DNA of 64,000 nucleotides, from contig JAPNUR010000003.1 in NCBI GenBank assembly GCA_026627385.1, positions 186,001 through 250,000 on the forward strand. Reading direction: 5' to 3'. Shown piece after piece: positions 25,606 to 34,859 of this stretch (positions are counted from its first letter, which is position 1; each line of letters opens with the position of its first letter). Below the pieces are notes generated by a model, which was not told the origin of the DNA, did no database searches, and saw nothing but the letters and a program-made list of their open reading frames with translations. The translations under genes and the position numbers were made by a program. This DNA is from Bacillota bacterium (lineage in GTDB: Bacteria > Bacillota > Sulfobacillia > Sulfobacillales > Sulfobacillaceae).

Positions 25606-26120
25606 CCGAGATACCCAGTTAACGTCCCAACCCTGTGGGGCATAAGCTCCCTGCCTTTCAACGAGATCCTGCGTACCTATGGTGGCCGCGGTGGGACCGG
25701 CGTGGCTCGCCTGCCCCGTCACCGGACGGATGATGCGCGTCTGAGCCTTGTTGGGGGGGCCATCATCGTTCGACCGCGATAACAAGGCGACGGCTGCGAC
25801 CGTAATCCAACCCCCCGGGCACCGGCCACGACGTGAACCCGATTTCGTTGCCCGTTCCTGGCGTCCACGAGGACGGGACTTAACGCGCGCTGAATCCTTG
25901 ACCGCCACTCGACACGTTCTCGATTGTCGTCGTCGGTCCCTGTATGCGAAGAACGCTATTGGTCACACTGGCGTCTTGTGGGTCGAGCCGTTCCTCGACA
26001 GGCTCGTCAAACGCCCCGACAGAACCTGCCCACAATTCCAAGTCGAGCTCGTAATACTCCGGAATTTGTATCCAAAAACTTTTCCTGTGAGAGCAGGAAT
26101 GTTAGGATGGGGGGCGAATA
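25606..26120. other. Intergenic region before the dcw cluster
   Basis: About 515 bases with no supported gene. A minus-strand frame (25579-25908) contains a mildly protein-like end (PVTGQASHAGPTAATIGTQD), but it overlaps the holin 3' end and has no ribosome site. A short inverted repeat TTCCTG/CAGGAA lies near 26084-26101, just before the MraZ repeats. The promoter of the dcw cluster must lie in this region; no strong consensus is visible. Confidence 0.5.
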
Positions 26121-26150
26121 AGTGGGGGAAAGTGGGGCAAAGTGGTAAGA
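26121..26150 (+). promoter_or_regulatory. MraZ operator: three direct 10-base repeats
   Basis: AGTGGGGGAA, AGTGGGGCAA and AGTGGTAAGA follow one another with an exact ten-base period, immediately before the mraZ ribosome site. MraZ binds direct TGGGN repeats spaced by five bases in the leaders of dcw operons, so this is almost surely its autoregulatory site. A fourth weak G-rich unit (AAGGGGGCGG) doubles as the ribosome site. Confidence 0.8.
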
Positions 26151-26166
26151 AAGGGGGCGGGCCGGA

Positions 26167-26598
26167 ATGATGATGGGAGAGTATGCCCACGCGCTCGATG
26201 ACAAAGGACGCGTCACCATTCCGGCGCGCCTTCGCGATGATCTAGGAACCCATGTGGTGATAACCAAGGGGTTAGACGGATGTCTCTTTTTATATCCCAT
26301 GAGCGAATGGACAAAGTTAGAGGAGCGGCTTCGAGCCCTGCCCATGACTAATGCGAATGCTCGCGCGTTTCAACGCCTGTTCATGGCGGGCGCTCACGAT
26401 GTGGAGCTCGATCGTCAGTCGCGGGTGACCATCCCACCGCGGCTCAGGGAGTATGCGGCCATTGAGCGCGATGTGGTACTCGTCGGGGTGTCCAATCGGG
26501 CGGAACTGTGGGCTAGTGAACGCTGGCAGTCCTATCAAGAGACCGCGCAAGAAGGCTTTGAAGATGTAGCCGAAAAGATGGTGGACTTAGGGTTTTAA
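26167..26598 (+). CDS. mraZ: MraZ, transcriptional regulator of the dcw cluster
   Basis: A 143-residue AbrB-like protein with two tandem SpoVT-AbrB-type halves, each with the D-x-x-(G/S)-R-(V/I)-x-(I/L)-P motif: DDKGRVTIPARLR and DRQSRVTIPPRLR. MraZ forms ring-shaped oligomers that bind repeats ahead of its own operon and repress it. The start codons are a run of three ATGs; the first (26167) is nine bases from GGGGG. It opens the dcw cluster and is followed 30 bases later by rsmH. Confidence 0.97.
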   Translation: MMMGEYAHALDDKGRVTIPARLRDDLGTHVVITKGLDGCLFLYPMSEWTKLEERLRALPMTNANARAFQRLFMAGAHDVELDRQSRVTIPPRLREYAAIERDVVLVGVSNRAELWASERWQSYQETAQEGFEDVAEKMVDLGF

Positions 26599-26628
26599 GG
26601 CCAACGGAAAGCGGGGGACACCACAAGT

Positions 26629-27528
26629 ATGGTGGACTTTCAACACCAGAGCGTCATGCCAAAACAAGTCGTCGACCTCCTGGTGACGAAACCCGAGGGT
26701 CTTTATGTCGACGCGACGCTGGGCGGCGGGGGCGATGCCGAGCATCTGCTATCCGCTTATCCCGCGCTGCGCTTGGTGGGGATTGACCAAGACCCTTACG
26801 CCTTGTCGTACGCTTCGCGCCGCCTGCAACCGTACGCTGCGCGATTTACGCCCCTTCGCGGCAATTTTCGTAACCTAGAAGACTTACTTCTCACCATCGG
26901 CGTCCGCGCCGTAGACGGAGTCGTGTTCGACCTCGGGGTGTCCTCGCCGCAACTAGACCAACGGGACCGCGGATTTTCCTACCAGCACCCGGATGCGCCG
27001 TTAGATATGCGTATGGACCCTGACAATCCGGTGACCGCGTTTCGCTTAGTTAACCAGAAATCCGAGGAAGAAATTCGAGATGCTATTCAGCGTTGGGGCG
27101 AGGAACGCTGGGCAGCCCGCATCGCGTCCTTTATTGTGCGGGCGCGAACCGAGGAACCTATTCGCACCACAGGCCAATTGGTCGAGATTATTCGCGCCGC
27201 CATCCCGGCGGCCAAGCGGCGCAGTGGTGGGCATCCCGCTCGCCGCACCTTTCAAGCCCTAAGAATCTGGGTGAATGACGAGCTGACGGCGTTAAGCGAG
27301 GGATTACTCGCCGCATGGCACGTGCTCAACCCAGGGGGCCGACTGGTGGTGATTTCGTTTCACTCCTTAGAGGATCGCATTGTCAAACATCAATTTCGTG
27401 AATGGAGCAACCAAGGGATGGCACGGGTGGTGACCAAGCACCCGTTGACACCTGATGACCGCGAACAAGAAGAAAATCCGCGCGCGCGGTCAGCTAAACT
27501 GCGGGTTGTCGAAAAGCGCCTGACTTAA
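26629..27528 (+). CDS. rsmH: 16S rRNA (cytosine-1402-N4)-methyltransferase RsmH (MraW)
   Basis: 299 residues of a class I SAM-dependent methyltransferase. It has DATLGGGGDAEHLL as the SAM loop, then DQDPYALSYA, FDLGVSSPQLDQRDRGFSY and the late RLVVISFHSLEDRIVK. It methylates C1402 in the ribosomal decoding centre. Its position as second dcw gene is conserved. ATG 26629 matches the family N-terminus (HQSVMPKQVVDLL). Confidence 0.97.
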   Translation: MVDFQHQSVMPKQVVDLLVTKPEGLYVDATLGGGGDAEHLLSAYPALRLVGIDQDPYALSYASRRLQPYAARFTPLRGNFRNLEDLLLTIGVRAVDGVVFDLGVSSPQLDQRDRGFSYQHPDAPLDMRMDPDNPVTAFRLVNQKSEEEIRDAIQRWGEERWAARIASFIVRARTEEPIRTTGQLVEIIRAAIPAAKRRSGGHPARRTFQALRIWVNDELTALSEGLLAAWHVLNPGGRLVVISFHSLEDRIVKHQFREWSNQGMARVVTKHPLTPDDREQEENPRARSAKLRVVEKRLT

Positions 27529-27628
27529 GGGAAATGAGAGAGCGGGCGCAAATCTTGCTCGCGGTTCGACATTATTCGCAATAAATAGACGCGCATCGAT
27601 TGGTGGAGTAGGTGAAAGGAGTCGTCTC

Positions 27629-28084
27629 ATGACACAAAATCAAGAGTTATGGCGTATGGAAAACGAAGGCAATTTAGCGAGAACATGGCAGGAACGGCTA
27701 AAACCCCAACGGAAAGCAAAGGTTCGGCGGCGACTGAAGCGGCCCTGGCTGGGCACGGCGGTGTGGATCTTCGGCCTTTGGCTCGCTGGCTTCTCAGCTG
27801 CCGGGTTGGCCATTCAGTCCATGACGTTATCGTACCATTACGACCAGCTCAACCAGCAATATGACAACATGACGCGTCAAAACCAAACGTTGGCGGCAGA
27901 AGTGGCCAGCTTAACATCTGCCCCGCAGTTGGCGCGCGATGCTGCCCGACTCCATGTGACGGTCGTCCATCCTAAACCGGCGGTGTTCAGCCGCTGGGTT
28001 CGAACACCTAAACGGGCGCCGTCGTCGTGGCTCGGCCGGGTCACCGCATGGATTCAAGGTTTGGGCCGGGCGTCGGGGCAATGA
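27629..28084 (+). CDS. ftsL: FtsL-like divisome protein
   Basis: 151 residues: a basic cytoplasmic N-terminus, one membrane segment (residues ~48-68), then a short extracytoplasmic coiled coil (LNQQYDNMTRQNQTLAAEVASL) and a basic tail. This is the FtsL/DivIC layout, and the position between rsmH and the first PBP gene is where ftsL always lies. It would help recruit and activate the septal synthase. ATG 27629 follows GAAAGGAG. The end overlaps the next gene by ATGA. Confidence 0.8.
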   Translation: MTQNQELWRMENEGNLARTWQERLKPQRKAKVRRRLKRPWLGTAVWIFGLWLAGFSAAGLAIQSMTLSYHYDQLNQQYDNMTRQNQTLAAEVASLTSAPQLARDAARLHVTVVHPKPAVFSRWVRTPKRAPSSWLGRVTAWIQGLGRASGQ

Positions 28085-29814
28085 AAGCGCGCGGGCGACT
28101 TGGCACGGCACGGTGGCGGGCGGTGTGGCTGACTTTGTTTGTGGCAGCCTTTATGGTGCTGTTGATGGTGCGCCTGGTCATCATCCAAGTCAGCGACAGC
28201 CGCTCACTCGACGAGTACGAATCGTCGTTTCAGCTCAAGCACATGACGTTGCCGGCGCCGAGGGGCGATATTCTGGACGCCAACGGCCAAGTGTTAGCCA
28301 TGGATGTGCCGCGGGACCAAGTGGTAGCCGCTCCCCGGTATATTGCGGATCCGCGAGCGGAAGCGCGGGCCTTAGCTCGGTATTTGCCGTTTAGGGCCAG
28401 CGTGTTGGCGCGCGTTTTATCGAATCATTCGTGGTATGCCGTCTTGGATAACTCGGTGACGCCCTCGGTGGCCCAGCACATTAACGATTTGCACTTGACG
28501 GGCATTTCCGTCATACCCGTGACCGGTCGAGAGTATCCGGACGGCACGCTAGCCTCCCAGGTGTTGGGCTTTGTGGGCGCTGATGATCAAGGGTTGGCGG
28601 GTATCGAATATCAAGACAACCGCATCTTGTCGGGGCGTCCGGGATCCTGGGTGGTTCGCGTCGACGCGGCCGGCAACCCCATGTTAACCTGGCAACAGGC
28701 GTATATTCCGCCTAAACCGGGTGACAGTGTGCAGTTGACCATTGACAGCAATGTCGAGGCGGTGGCCCAAAAATGGTTGGCATGGGGCGTGAAGCGCGCC
28801 CATGCCACGAATGGCACCGTGATCATCATGAATGTGCATACCGGCGCGATTATTGCCCTGGCCAATTGGCCCGACTTCAACCCCAATCACTTCGCGGCGG
28901 CGACCCCGCTAGAAGAAACCGACTACGCAATCCAAGATCCATTTCCACCTGGGTCCATTTTTAAGCCAGTCACAGCCGCGGCTGCCCTATCCTTGGGGTT
29001 GGTGACCCCCAACACCATGTTTTACACCGATGGCTACAAAATCGTCGATGGCGTGCGCATTAATGATTGGAACCCTAATGGGTGGGGTTGGATCACCTTG
29101 ACCAAAGGGTTGGAAGTGTCCTCGGACCAGGTCTTTATGGATGTGGCGTTAAAACTTGGGGCCGCGAATCTCTACCATTTTGTCAAGCTGTTTCAGTTTG
29201 GCCATCCGAGTAATGTGGGGTTGCCGGGCGATTCCAACGGGGTGTGGCTGCCCCTCAATCAAGTGAATGCCGTGGACCTGGCGACGATGGGATTTGGCCA
29301 GGGGTTTGCCGCCACCGCAATGCAGGTGATTACGGCAGACAATGCGATTGCCAACGATGGCGTGTTGGTGCAGCCGCACATTGTGAAGGCGATTTTGAGT
29401 CCCAGTGGCAAGGTGCTCAAAGAAACCCCGGTCACCGTGGAATCGCGACCCGTGTCAGCCACGGTGGCGCAGGAAATCCAGCATATGATGCAGTTGGAAG
29501 CAACGTATGGCACTGGCGTGCCGGCTCAGGTGCCGGGTTACATCATTGCCGGGAAAACGGGAACCGCCCAAAAAATCATTGACGGCAAGACCTCGAACAA
29601 CGCCTTTGTCGCCTCCTATTTGGGGTATGGGCCTATGCCCCATCCTAAATTCATCATGTTGGTGGCCATTAATCATCCCGTAGGGCGTTTGTTTTATGGA
29701 GACCAGGTGTCGGCGCCGGTTTGGAAACACATCGCCGAATTTCTCTTTAAGTATTGGAAGATTAAGCCGTATGCGGGGCCAGACAATGGCGCCGTGCCCG
29801 GGCCGATTCCGTAA
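28081..29814 (+). CDS. Class B penicillin-binding protein (FtsI/MrdA type), no PASTA domain
   Basis: 577 residues with an N-terminal anchor helix, a dimerisation domain (starting LPAPRGDILDANGQVLA) and a C-terminal transpeptidase. The nucleophile motif is GSIFKPVT (SxxK). The second motif is SSD in EVSSDQVFMDVA, i.e. SxD as in MrdA-type proteins rather than SxN, and the third is AGKTGTAQK. It crosslinks septal or side-wall peptidoglycan. The ATG at 28081 overlaps the ftsL stop (ATGA); the frame stays open upstream to 28027, but that is less likely. An 80-base gap precedes the second PBP. Confidence 0.9.
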   Translation: MKARGRLGTARWRAVWLTLFVAAFMVLLMVRLVIIQVSDSRSLDEYESSFQLKHMTLPAPRGDILDANGQVLAMDVPRDQVVAAPRYIADPRAEARALARYLPFRASVLARVLSNHSWYAVLDNSVTPSVAQHINDLHLTGISVIPVTGREYPDGTLASQVLGFVGADDQGLAGIEYQDNRILSGRPGSWVVRVDAAGNPMLTWQQAYIPPKPGDSVQLTIDSNVEAVAQKWLAWGVKRAHATNGTVIIMNVHTGAIIALANWPDFNPNHFAAATPLEETDYAIQDPFPPGSIFKPVTAAAALSLGLVTPNTMFYTDGYKIVDGVRINDWNPNGWGWITLTKGLEVSSDQVFMDVALKLGAANLYHFVKLFQFGHPSNVGLPGDSNGVWLPLNQVNAVDLATMGFGQGFAATAMQVITADNAIANDGVLVQPHIVKAILSPSGKVLKETPVTVESRPVSATVAQEIQHMMQLEATYGTGVPAQVPGYIIAGKTGTAQKIIDGKTSNNAFVASYLGYGPMPHPKFIMLVAINHPVGRLFYGDQVSAPVWKHIAEFLFKYWKIKPYAGPDNGAVPGPIP

Positions 29815-29894
29815 CAAGTTCTTGGTTATCGCGGACAGACATACATATCGGGAGTAACCAGCCCGTCCTTGGAGCGGGAGGGGAGGCTCTCAAC

Positions 29895-31994
29895 ATGAAT
29901 GACCGTCCGCCGCTCATGCTAAAACGGCGTAACTTCATGGTGTTGGTTGCTTTCGGTTTGTTTGATCTGGTGATTGGAAGTCGATTGGTGACAATACAGG
30001 GATTGGCCTCACCCAAACTTAAGCAGCTTGCGGACGACATCCACTTTCGCTCGGTGCCGCTGGCGCCCTTTCGCGGTAACATCGTGGACCGCGAGGGGCG
30101 ACTTTTGGCCGGGAGCCATCATGCCTATTCGGTCTACGCGGTGCCGGCGCAGACTCGGGCCGTGCGCGCCCAGGAAAGTATTCTGTTAGCGGACCTCCTA
30201 AACCTGCCGCAAAGCCAGGTGTTGCGGCGTCTCTCGCGACGTCAAGGGTTTGTGTGGATTAAGCGCCGCATCAGCCAAGCGGAGTTAGAAACCCTCAAAA
30301 GTCAACTCGCAAGCTTGCCCGGCGTTCATTTGGTCACAGAAACAGCCCGTTATTATCCTGAAGGCGAACTCGCAGCGGGGGTGTTGGGATTTACCGGCAT
30401 TGACAACCAAGGGTTGGCGGGCGTGGAACTCGTTTACAACCGCTACCTTGAAGGGAAGCCTGGATCCATCGAGGAAGAGTACGATGCTCACGGTCAGAGC
30501 CTCAAGTTTAGTCGCCAACGGATTGTGCCGTCGCAGCAGGGTGACACGCTGGAGCTAACCATCGACGAAAATATCCAATGGATGGCGGAAAGGGCCGCGG
30601 AGCATGCCATGTTAACGACGGGGGGCAAGGCGGTGATGATCACCGTCATGCATCCGGCGACAGGCGGGATTCTTGCTATGGCGCAGCGCCCATCCTTTAA
30701 TCCCAATCACTTTCGGGATTACGAACCGCGCCGTTACCGCGAGTTGGTCGTATCCGATGCCATCCCTCCGGGCTCCATCTTTAAGCCGGTGACCTTAGCC
30801 ACAGCACTGGAGACAGGGACCACAAGCCCTAGCGCGGGCTTTTGGTGTCCAGGGTTTAAAGTGGTCTTAGGGCGTCGGGTAAACTGTTGGCGACCGCAAG
30901 GTCATGGCGCGGAATCGTTGGCCGACGTGGTACGCAATTCGTGTAACGTGGGGTTTATGGAGTTGGGATTAGGACTAGGGGTCGATCGGTTTTATCAGGG
31001 TCTTGAACAGTTTAACCTCACTCGGCGCACCGGGATCGACTTGCCAGGCGAGGCGTTGGGCATCATTCCCCGCAAGGGCCGTGTGACCGCGTTAGATTTG
31101 GCCATTATGGCCTTTGGGCAAACCTTGACGGTGACACCCATTGCGCTGTTAGCGGCGGTGAGCGCCATCGCCAATGGCGGGGAGTGGATGCGGCCCCATG
31201 TGGCTCGCGAAATTTTAACCGCCGACGGTCGCCTTGTTCAGCGATTTGACGCGCAGCACCGGCGACGGGTGGTCTCCCCTCGCGTGGCGTCGCTGGTGCA
31301 AGACATGATGACCGGGGTGGTGCAATTTGGCACGGGGAAGTTAGCGCAGGTGCCTGGATACCGCGTGGCCGGCAAAACGGGAACGGCGCAGAAAGTGATT
31401 GGAGGCCGGGTCGAACGGGGCGTGTACCTTTCCTCGTTCATTGGTTTCGCACCTGTGCCCAATCCCGTGGCGGCCATCCTCATCTCAGTTGACGAGCCAG
31501 TTGGCGCCTTTTACGGGGGACAAGTGGCGGCACCGGTCTTTGGACGATTGATGCGCGATATTTTGCGGTACTGGAAAATCCCTCCCACCGAGCCCATTCG
31601 CCCGCCAAAAGCCGGAGAAGCCGCCATCGTACCGGACTTGGTGGACTTGTCACCTGAGGAGGCGGCTACTGATGCGGCGCTATTTGGTTTTCCAGTACAA
31701 TTTCAAGGGAGAGGCCGCATTGTGGTTCACCAATCGGTCACTTATGGCGGATATCGTCCCGCAGGAACGCTCCTGACGCTGACGTTGGGCGATCGCTATC
31801 GCGATTACTTAGAATGGGTCACCGTTCCTCGGTTTAGAGGGCTTAGCGTGTCCCAGGCGGCAAGGTTGGCGTTTGATTTAGGGTTGAATATTCGAGTGAT
31901 TCGCGGACCGGAAAATGGCGTCGTGACCCACCAAACGAATCGTCCGGGTGAGCAGGTAAAATCTGGGACCACGGTGGGGGTGCTGACGGAGTAA
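29895..31994 (+). CDS. spoVD: SpoVD-type class B penicillin-binding protein with PASTA domain
   Basis: 699 residues: an anchor helix (FMVLVAFGLFDLVIGSRLV), the PBP dimerisation domain (APFRGNIVDREGRLLAG), and a transpeptidase with GSIFKPVT (SxxK), NSCNVGF (SxN) and AGKTGTAQK (KTG). The C-terminal ~130 residues are PASTA-like, ending with VPRFRGLSVSQAARLAFDLG and PGEQVKSGTTVGV. SpoVD and PBP2b-type enzymes share this layout; in spore formers the copy next to murE is usually SpoVD, needed for cortex synthesis. A vegetative septal role for one of the two PBPs is possible. Confidence 0.88.
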   Translation: MNDRPPLMLKRRNFMVLVAFGLFDLVIGSRLVTIQGLASPKLKQLADDIHFRSVPLAPFRGNIVDREGRLLAGSHHAYSVYAVPAQTRAVRAQESILLADLLNLPQSQVLRRLSRRQGFVWIKRRISQAELETLKSQLASLPGVHLVTETARYYPEGELAAGVLGFTGIDNQGLAGVELVYNRYLEGKPGSIEEEYDAHGQSLKFSRQRIVPSQQGDTLELTIDENIQWMAERAAEHAMLTTGGKAVMITVMHPATGGILAMAQRPSFNPNHFRDYEPRRYRELVVSDAIPPGSIFKPVTLATALETGTTSPSAGFWCPGFKVVLGRRVNCWRPQGHGAESLADVVRNSCNVGFMELGLGLGVDRFYQGLEQFNLTRRTGIDLPGEALGIIPRKGRVTALDLAIMAFGQTLTVTPIALLAAVSAIANGGEWMRPHVAREILTADGRLVQRFDAQHRRRVVSPRVASLVQDMMTGVVQFGTGKLAQVPGYRVAGKTGTAQKVIGGRVERGVYLSSFIGFAPVPNPVAAILISVDEPVGAFYGGQVAAPVFGRLMRDILRYWKIPPTEPIRPPKAGEAAIVPDLVDLSPEEAATDAALFGFPVQFQGRGRIVVHQSVTYGGYRPAGTLLTLTLGDRYRDYLEWVTVPRFRGLSVSQAARLAFDLGLNIRVIRGPENGVVTHQTNRPGEQVKSGTTVGVLTE

Positions 31995-32022
31995 TGGCGG
32001 CAATGAAAGAGGGGCGAATGGC

Positions 32023-33504
32023 GTGACAGTGGAGGAACTGGTTGAGGGGATGGGGCACGGGCGCGTGGTGGGCGACGGGCGCGTGACGATTAGCGGTATT
32101 CAGCACGACTCGCGGCAAGTCGAAAAGGGCGACATGTTTTGTGCAATTCCCGGGTTTCATACCGATGGCCATTTCTATTGTCAGGAAGCGCTCAGTCGCG
32201 GCGCAGCCGCGTTATTAGTTGAACGGGAGGATTCAGTGCCCCCTGGAGCCACCGCGATTGTGGTGGACAATGCGCGACTGGCCCTGGCAAAGGCGGCGGA
32301 TGTCTTTTACGGGCACCCCTCGGGGCGGCTGTGGATGGTGGGGGTCACGGGCACTAATGGCAAGACGACGACCACCCATTTGGTGCGCGCGGTCCTCGAA
32401 GGCAGTGACATTCCCTGCGGGTTAACGGGAACACTGCACACCTTAATTGGTCCGGAGACGTTTAAGGTGGTGCGGACGACCCCAGAAGCGCCGGACTTGC
32501 AGCGTATATTGCGCCATATGGCGGATCGCGGCATGAAAGCCGCGGTGATGGAAGTATCGTCTCACGCCCTCGCCTTGTCGCGCGTGGACCACGTGGATTA
32601 CGACGTCGCGGTGTTTACCAATTTGACCCAAGATCATTTAGATTTTCACAAAGATCTTGAAAGCTATTTTCGCGCGAAGGCGCTGCTGTTCGAGCGGCTG
32701 GGCAACGGGCTGGAAAAAGGCCCACGCGCCGCCATAATCAATGGGGATGATCCGCACGCCGAACGACTTAAAGAAATGACAAGGGTGCCGGTCTTTACGT
32801 ATGGCCTGGGAGAGGGGTTAGACCTGAGAGCCACGCAACTACAGATCACGAGCCGTGGGGTACAATTTTTGGCTCACTTTCCGTCAGGGGTGACGCAGCC
32901 GGTTGCCTTTGGCATGCCAGGGCGTTTTAACGTTCTCAATGCCTTGGCCGCGATGGCGGTGGGCTGGGTTTATGGTTTACGGCCGGAAGTGATGGCCGAG
33001 GCGCTGGGACGATACAAAGGGGTGCCGGGGCGCTTTGAGCGAATTGATGAGGGACAACCGTACAGCGTAATTGTGGATTACGCCCATACGCCGGATGGTT
33101 TGGAAAACGCGCTCACGACAGCGCGGGAATTTGCCATTGGCAAGATTGGCGTGGTCTTTGGGGCTGGCGGGGACCGCGACCGCGGCAAACGCCCCTTAAT
33201 GGGCGAAGTGGCAGGTCGCTTAGCTGACTGGGCGGTGCTGACGGCCGACAATCCGCGGTCGGAGGATCCCCTGGACATCATTCACCAAATTGAAGAGGGG
33301 ATGAAGCGGGTGAACGGCCGCTGGCAAGTGGAACTGGACCGCGAACGGGCGATCAAACTGGCGCTGACCCAGGCGCAGCCAGGAGACGTGGTACTCATCG
33401 TTGGTAAGGGGCATGAAACCTATCAGATCTACCGTGATGCGACGATCCACTTTGACGACCGAGAGGTGGCCCGCCAGGTCTTAAAGGAGTTACGGCGCGG
33501 ATGA
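32023..33504 (+). CDS. murE: UDP-N-acetylmuramyl-tripeptide synthetase MurE
   Basis: 493 residues with the three Mur ligase domains: the N-terminal UDP-binding domain, the central ATPase with GVTGTNGKTTTTHLV, and the C-terminal amino-acid domain. The substrate motif reads DNPRSEDP, the DNPR signature of meso-diaminopimelate-adding enzymes, so the cell wall is predicted to be of mDAP type. Start is GTG 32023. The end overlaps murF by ATGA. Confidence 0.97.
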   Translation: MTVEELVEGMGHGRVVGDGRVTISGIQHDSRQVEKGDMFCAIPGFHTDGHFYCQEALSRGAAALLVEREDSVPPGATAIVVDNARLALAKAADVFYGHPSGRLWMVGVTGTNGKTTTTHLVRAVLEGSDIPCGLTGTLHTLIGPETFKVVRTTPEAPDLQRILRHMADRGMKAAVMEVSSHALALSRVDHVDYDVAVFTNLTQDHLDFHKDLESYFRAKALLFERLGNGLEKGPRAAIINGDDPHAERLKEMTRVPVFTYGLGEGLDLRATQLQITSRGVQFLAHFPSGVTQPVAFGMPGRFNVLNALAAMAVGWVYGLRPEVMAEALGRYKGVPGRFERIDEGQPYSVIVDYAHTPDGLENALTTAREFAIGKIGVVFGAGGDRDRGKRPLMGEVAGRLADWAVLTADNPRSEDPLDIIHQIEEGMKRVNGRWQVELDRERAIKLALTQAQPGDVVLIVGKGHETYQIYRDATIHFDDREVARQVLKELRRG

Positions 33505-34859
33505 TATCGCTGACGTTTGCTCAGGTAGCCGACTGGGTTGGGGGCACGTGCATCTACTGCCCCCTGGAACAAGAGGTGGCCCAGGTAACAATTGATAGCC
33601 GTGAGGTGCAGCCAAATGCGCTATTTGTTGCGCTGCCGGGGACCCGCACCGATGGACATGCGTTTGTGGAGGCGGCGTGGCGGGCGGGCGCGGTCGCGCT
33701 TGTACGGCGGAACTTTTGGGATTGGCGCGGACCGCAAATCCGCGTTGACTCACCGCTGGCGGCTATGGGACGTCTGCTCAGGCGATATTTAGATCAACAC
33801 CAGGTGACAGTGGTGGGTGTAACCGGGAGTGTCGGTAAAACCAGCGTCAAGGAGCTGATAACGGCGGTGTTGAGCCAGCACTACCCGACCACAGCCTCAC
33901 AGGGAAACTACAACACCGCCATCGGCTTGCCCCTGTCCTTTTTTGCGGGAGCGCCCGGCGCGACGCACTTTGTGGCGGAAATGGGCATGAGCGCTCCCGG
34001 CGAAATTTTGCGCATGACGGCGATGGCACCGCCTACGGTGGCGGTCATCACCACCATCGGACCCAGTCACCTGGAAAAATTGGGAAGCATGGAAGCCATT
34101 CAGCGCGCCAAAGGCGAGATATTAGAAGGCATGAAACCGGACGGCTTGGCCATCCTGAACGGAGACAATCGATGGGTCCGTGAACTGGGGGAAAAAAGTC
34201 CGCGCAGAGTCTGGTGGTTTGGACGCCAGTTTGCGCCCGATGCGCGGGTCGTAGAGGTACGGGTTGAGGAGGCGGGCACGCGCATCCAGATTGACCTGCA
34301 TGGGCGCCCGGTATCCGTCCGACTGCCTTGGCTCGGGGCCCATCATGCTGACAATGTGGCGGCCGCGTTACTGGCGGGCGAATGGTTGGGGGTGGATGTG
34401 GCGGCGGCGGTGAACGGACTCGAGCATATTGCCACGACGCGGGCGCGCATTCAGGTGCATCGGCTAGGGACGGTGACAGTCCTGGAGGATGTCTATAACG
34501 CCAGTCCGCTGTCGACCAAAGCGGCCTTAGAGGTGTTGGCCTCCCGGCAGGGGCGTCGGTTGGCGGTGTTGGGAGACATGCTGGAGTTAGGATCGGCGGA
34601 AGTTTCGGGTCACCGCGAGGTCGGATCCTATTGCCGCGGACGCGCTGATCAGGTTTTAGCCGTGGGCTCGCGCGCGCGCCTGATTTTTGAGGCCGCGAAG
34701 GAAGAAGGGGTGACGGCGTTCTGGGTACCATCGCGCGAAGAGGCGTGGTCTTGGCTGCAACACGTGCTACAGGCCGGCGATGTGGTGTTGCTCAAGGCAT
34801 CGCGCGGCATGCACTTTGAATGGTTGGTGGAACGCATCCAGGAAGGGGTGGGGCCATGA
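33501..34859 (+). CDS. murF: UDP-N-acetylmuramoyl-tripeptide:D-Ala-D-Ala ligase MurF
   Basis: 452 residues of a Mur ligase. The P-loop reads GVTGSVGKTSVKELI, and the typical MurF central pattern SQGNYNTAIGLPLS and downstream EMGMSAPGEI follow. It adds D-Ala-D-Ala to the tripeptide precursor in the cytosol. It overlaps murE upstream and mraY downstream (ATGA both times), suggesting translational coupling. Confidence 0.97.
   Translation: MISLTFAQVADWVGGTCIYCPLEQEVAQVTIDSREVQPNALFVALPGTRTDGHAFVEAAWRAGAVALVRRNFWDWRGPQIRVDSPLAAMGRLLRRYLDQHQVTVVGVTGSVGKTSVKELITAVLSQHYPTTASQGNYNTAIGLPLSFFAGAPGATHFVAEMGMSAPGEILRMTAMAPPTVAVITTIGPSHLEKLGSMEAIQRAKGEILEGMKPDGLAILNGDNRWVRELGEKSPRRVWWFGRQFAPDARVVEVRVEEAGTRIQIDLHGRPVSVRLPWLGAHHADNVAAALLAGEWLGVDVAAAVNGLEHIATTRARIQVHRLGTVTVLEDVYNASPLSTKAALEVLASRQGRRLAVLGDMLELGSAEVSGHREVGSYCRGRADQVLAVGSRARLIFEAAKEEGVTAFWVPSREEAWSWLQHVLQAGDVVLLKASRGMHFEWLVERIQEGVGP

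Noticed and set aside
24780-26120. Phage attachment repeat matching the tRNA-Ala 3' end
   Set aside because: I looked for a second copy of the T-arm/acceptor sequence downstream and saw none.
25748-26170. 140-codon frame leading into mraZ
   Set aside because: It runs through the MraZ operator repeats, and the translation is not protein-like.
34048-34731. Minus-strand 227-codon frame opposite murF
   Set aside because: Proline/arginine-rich antisense shadow of a certain gene.
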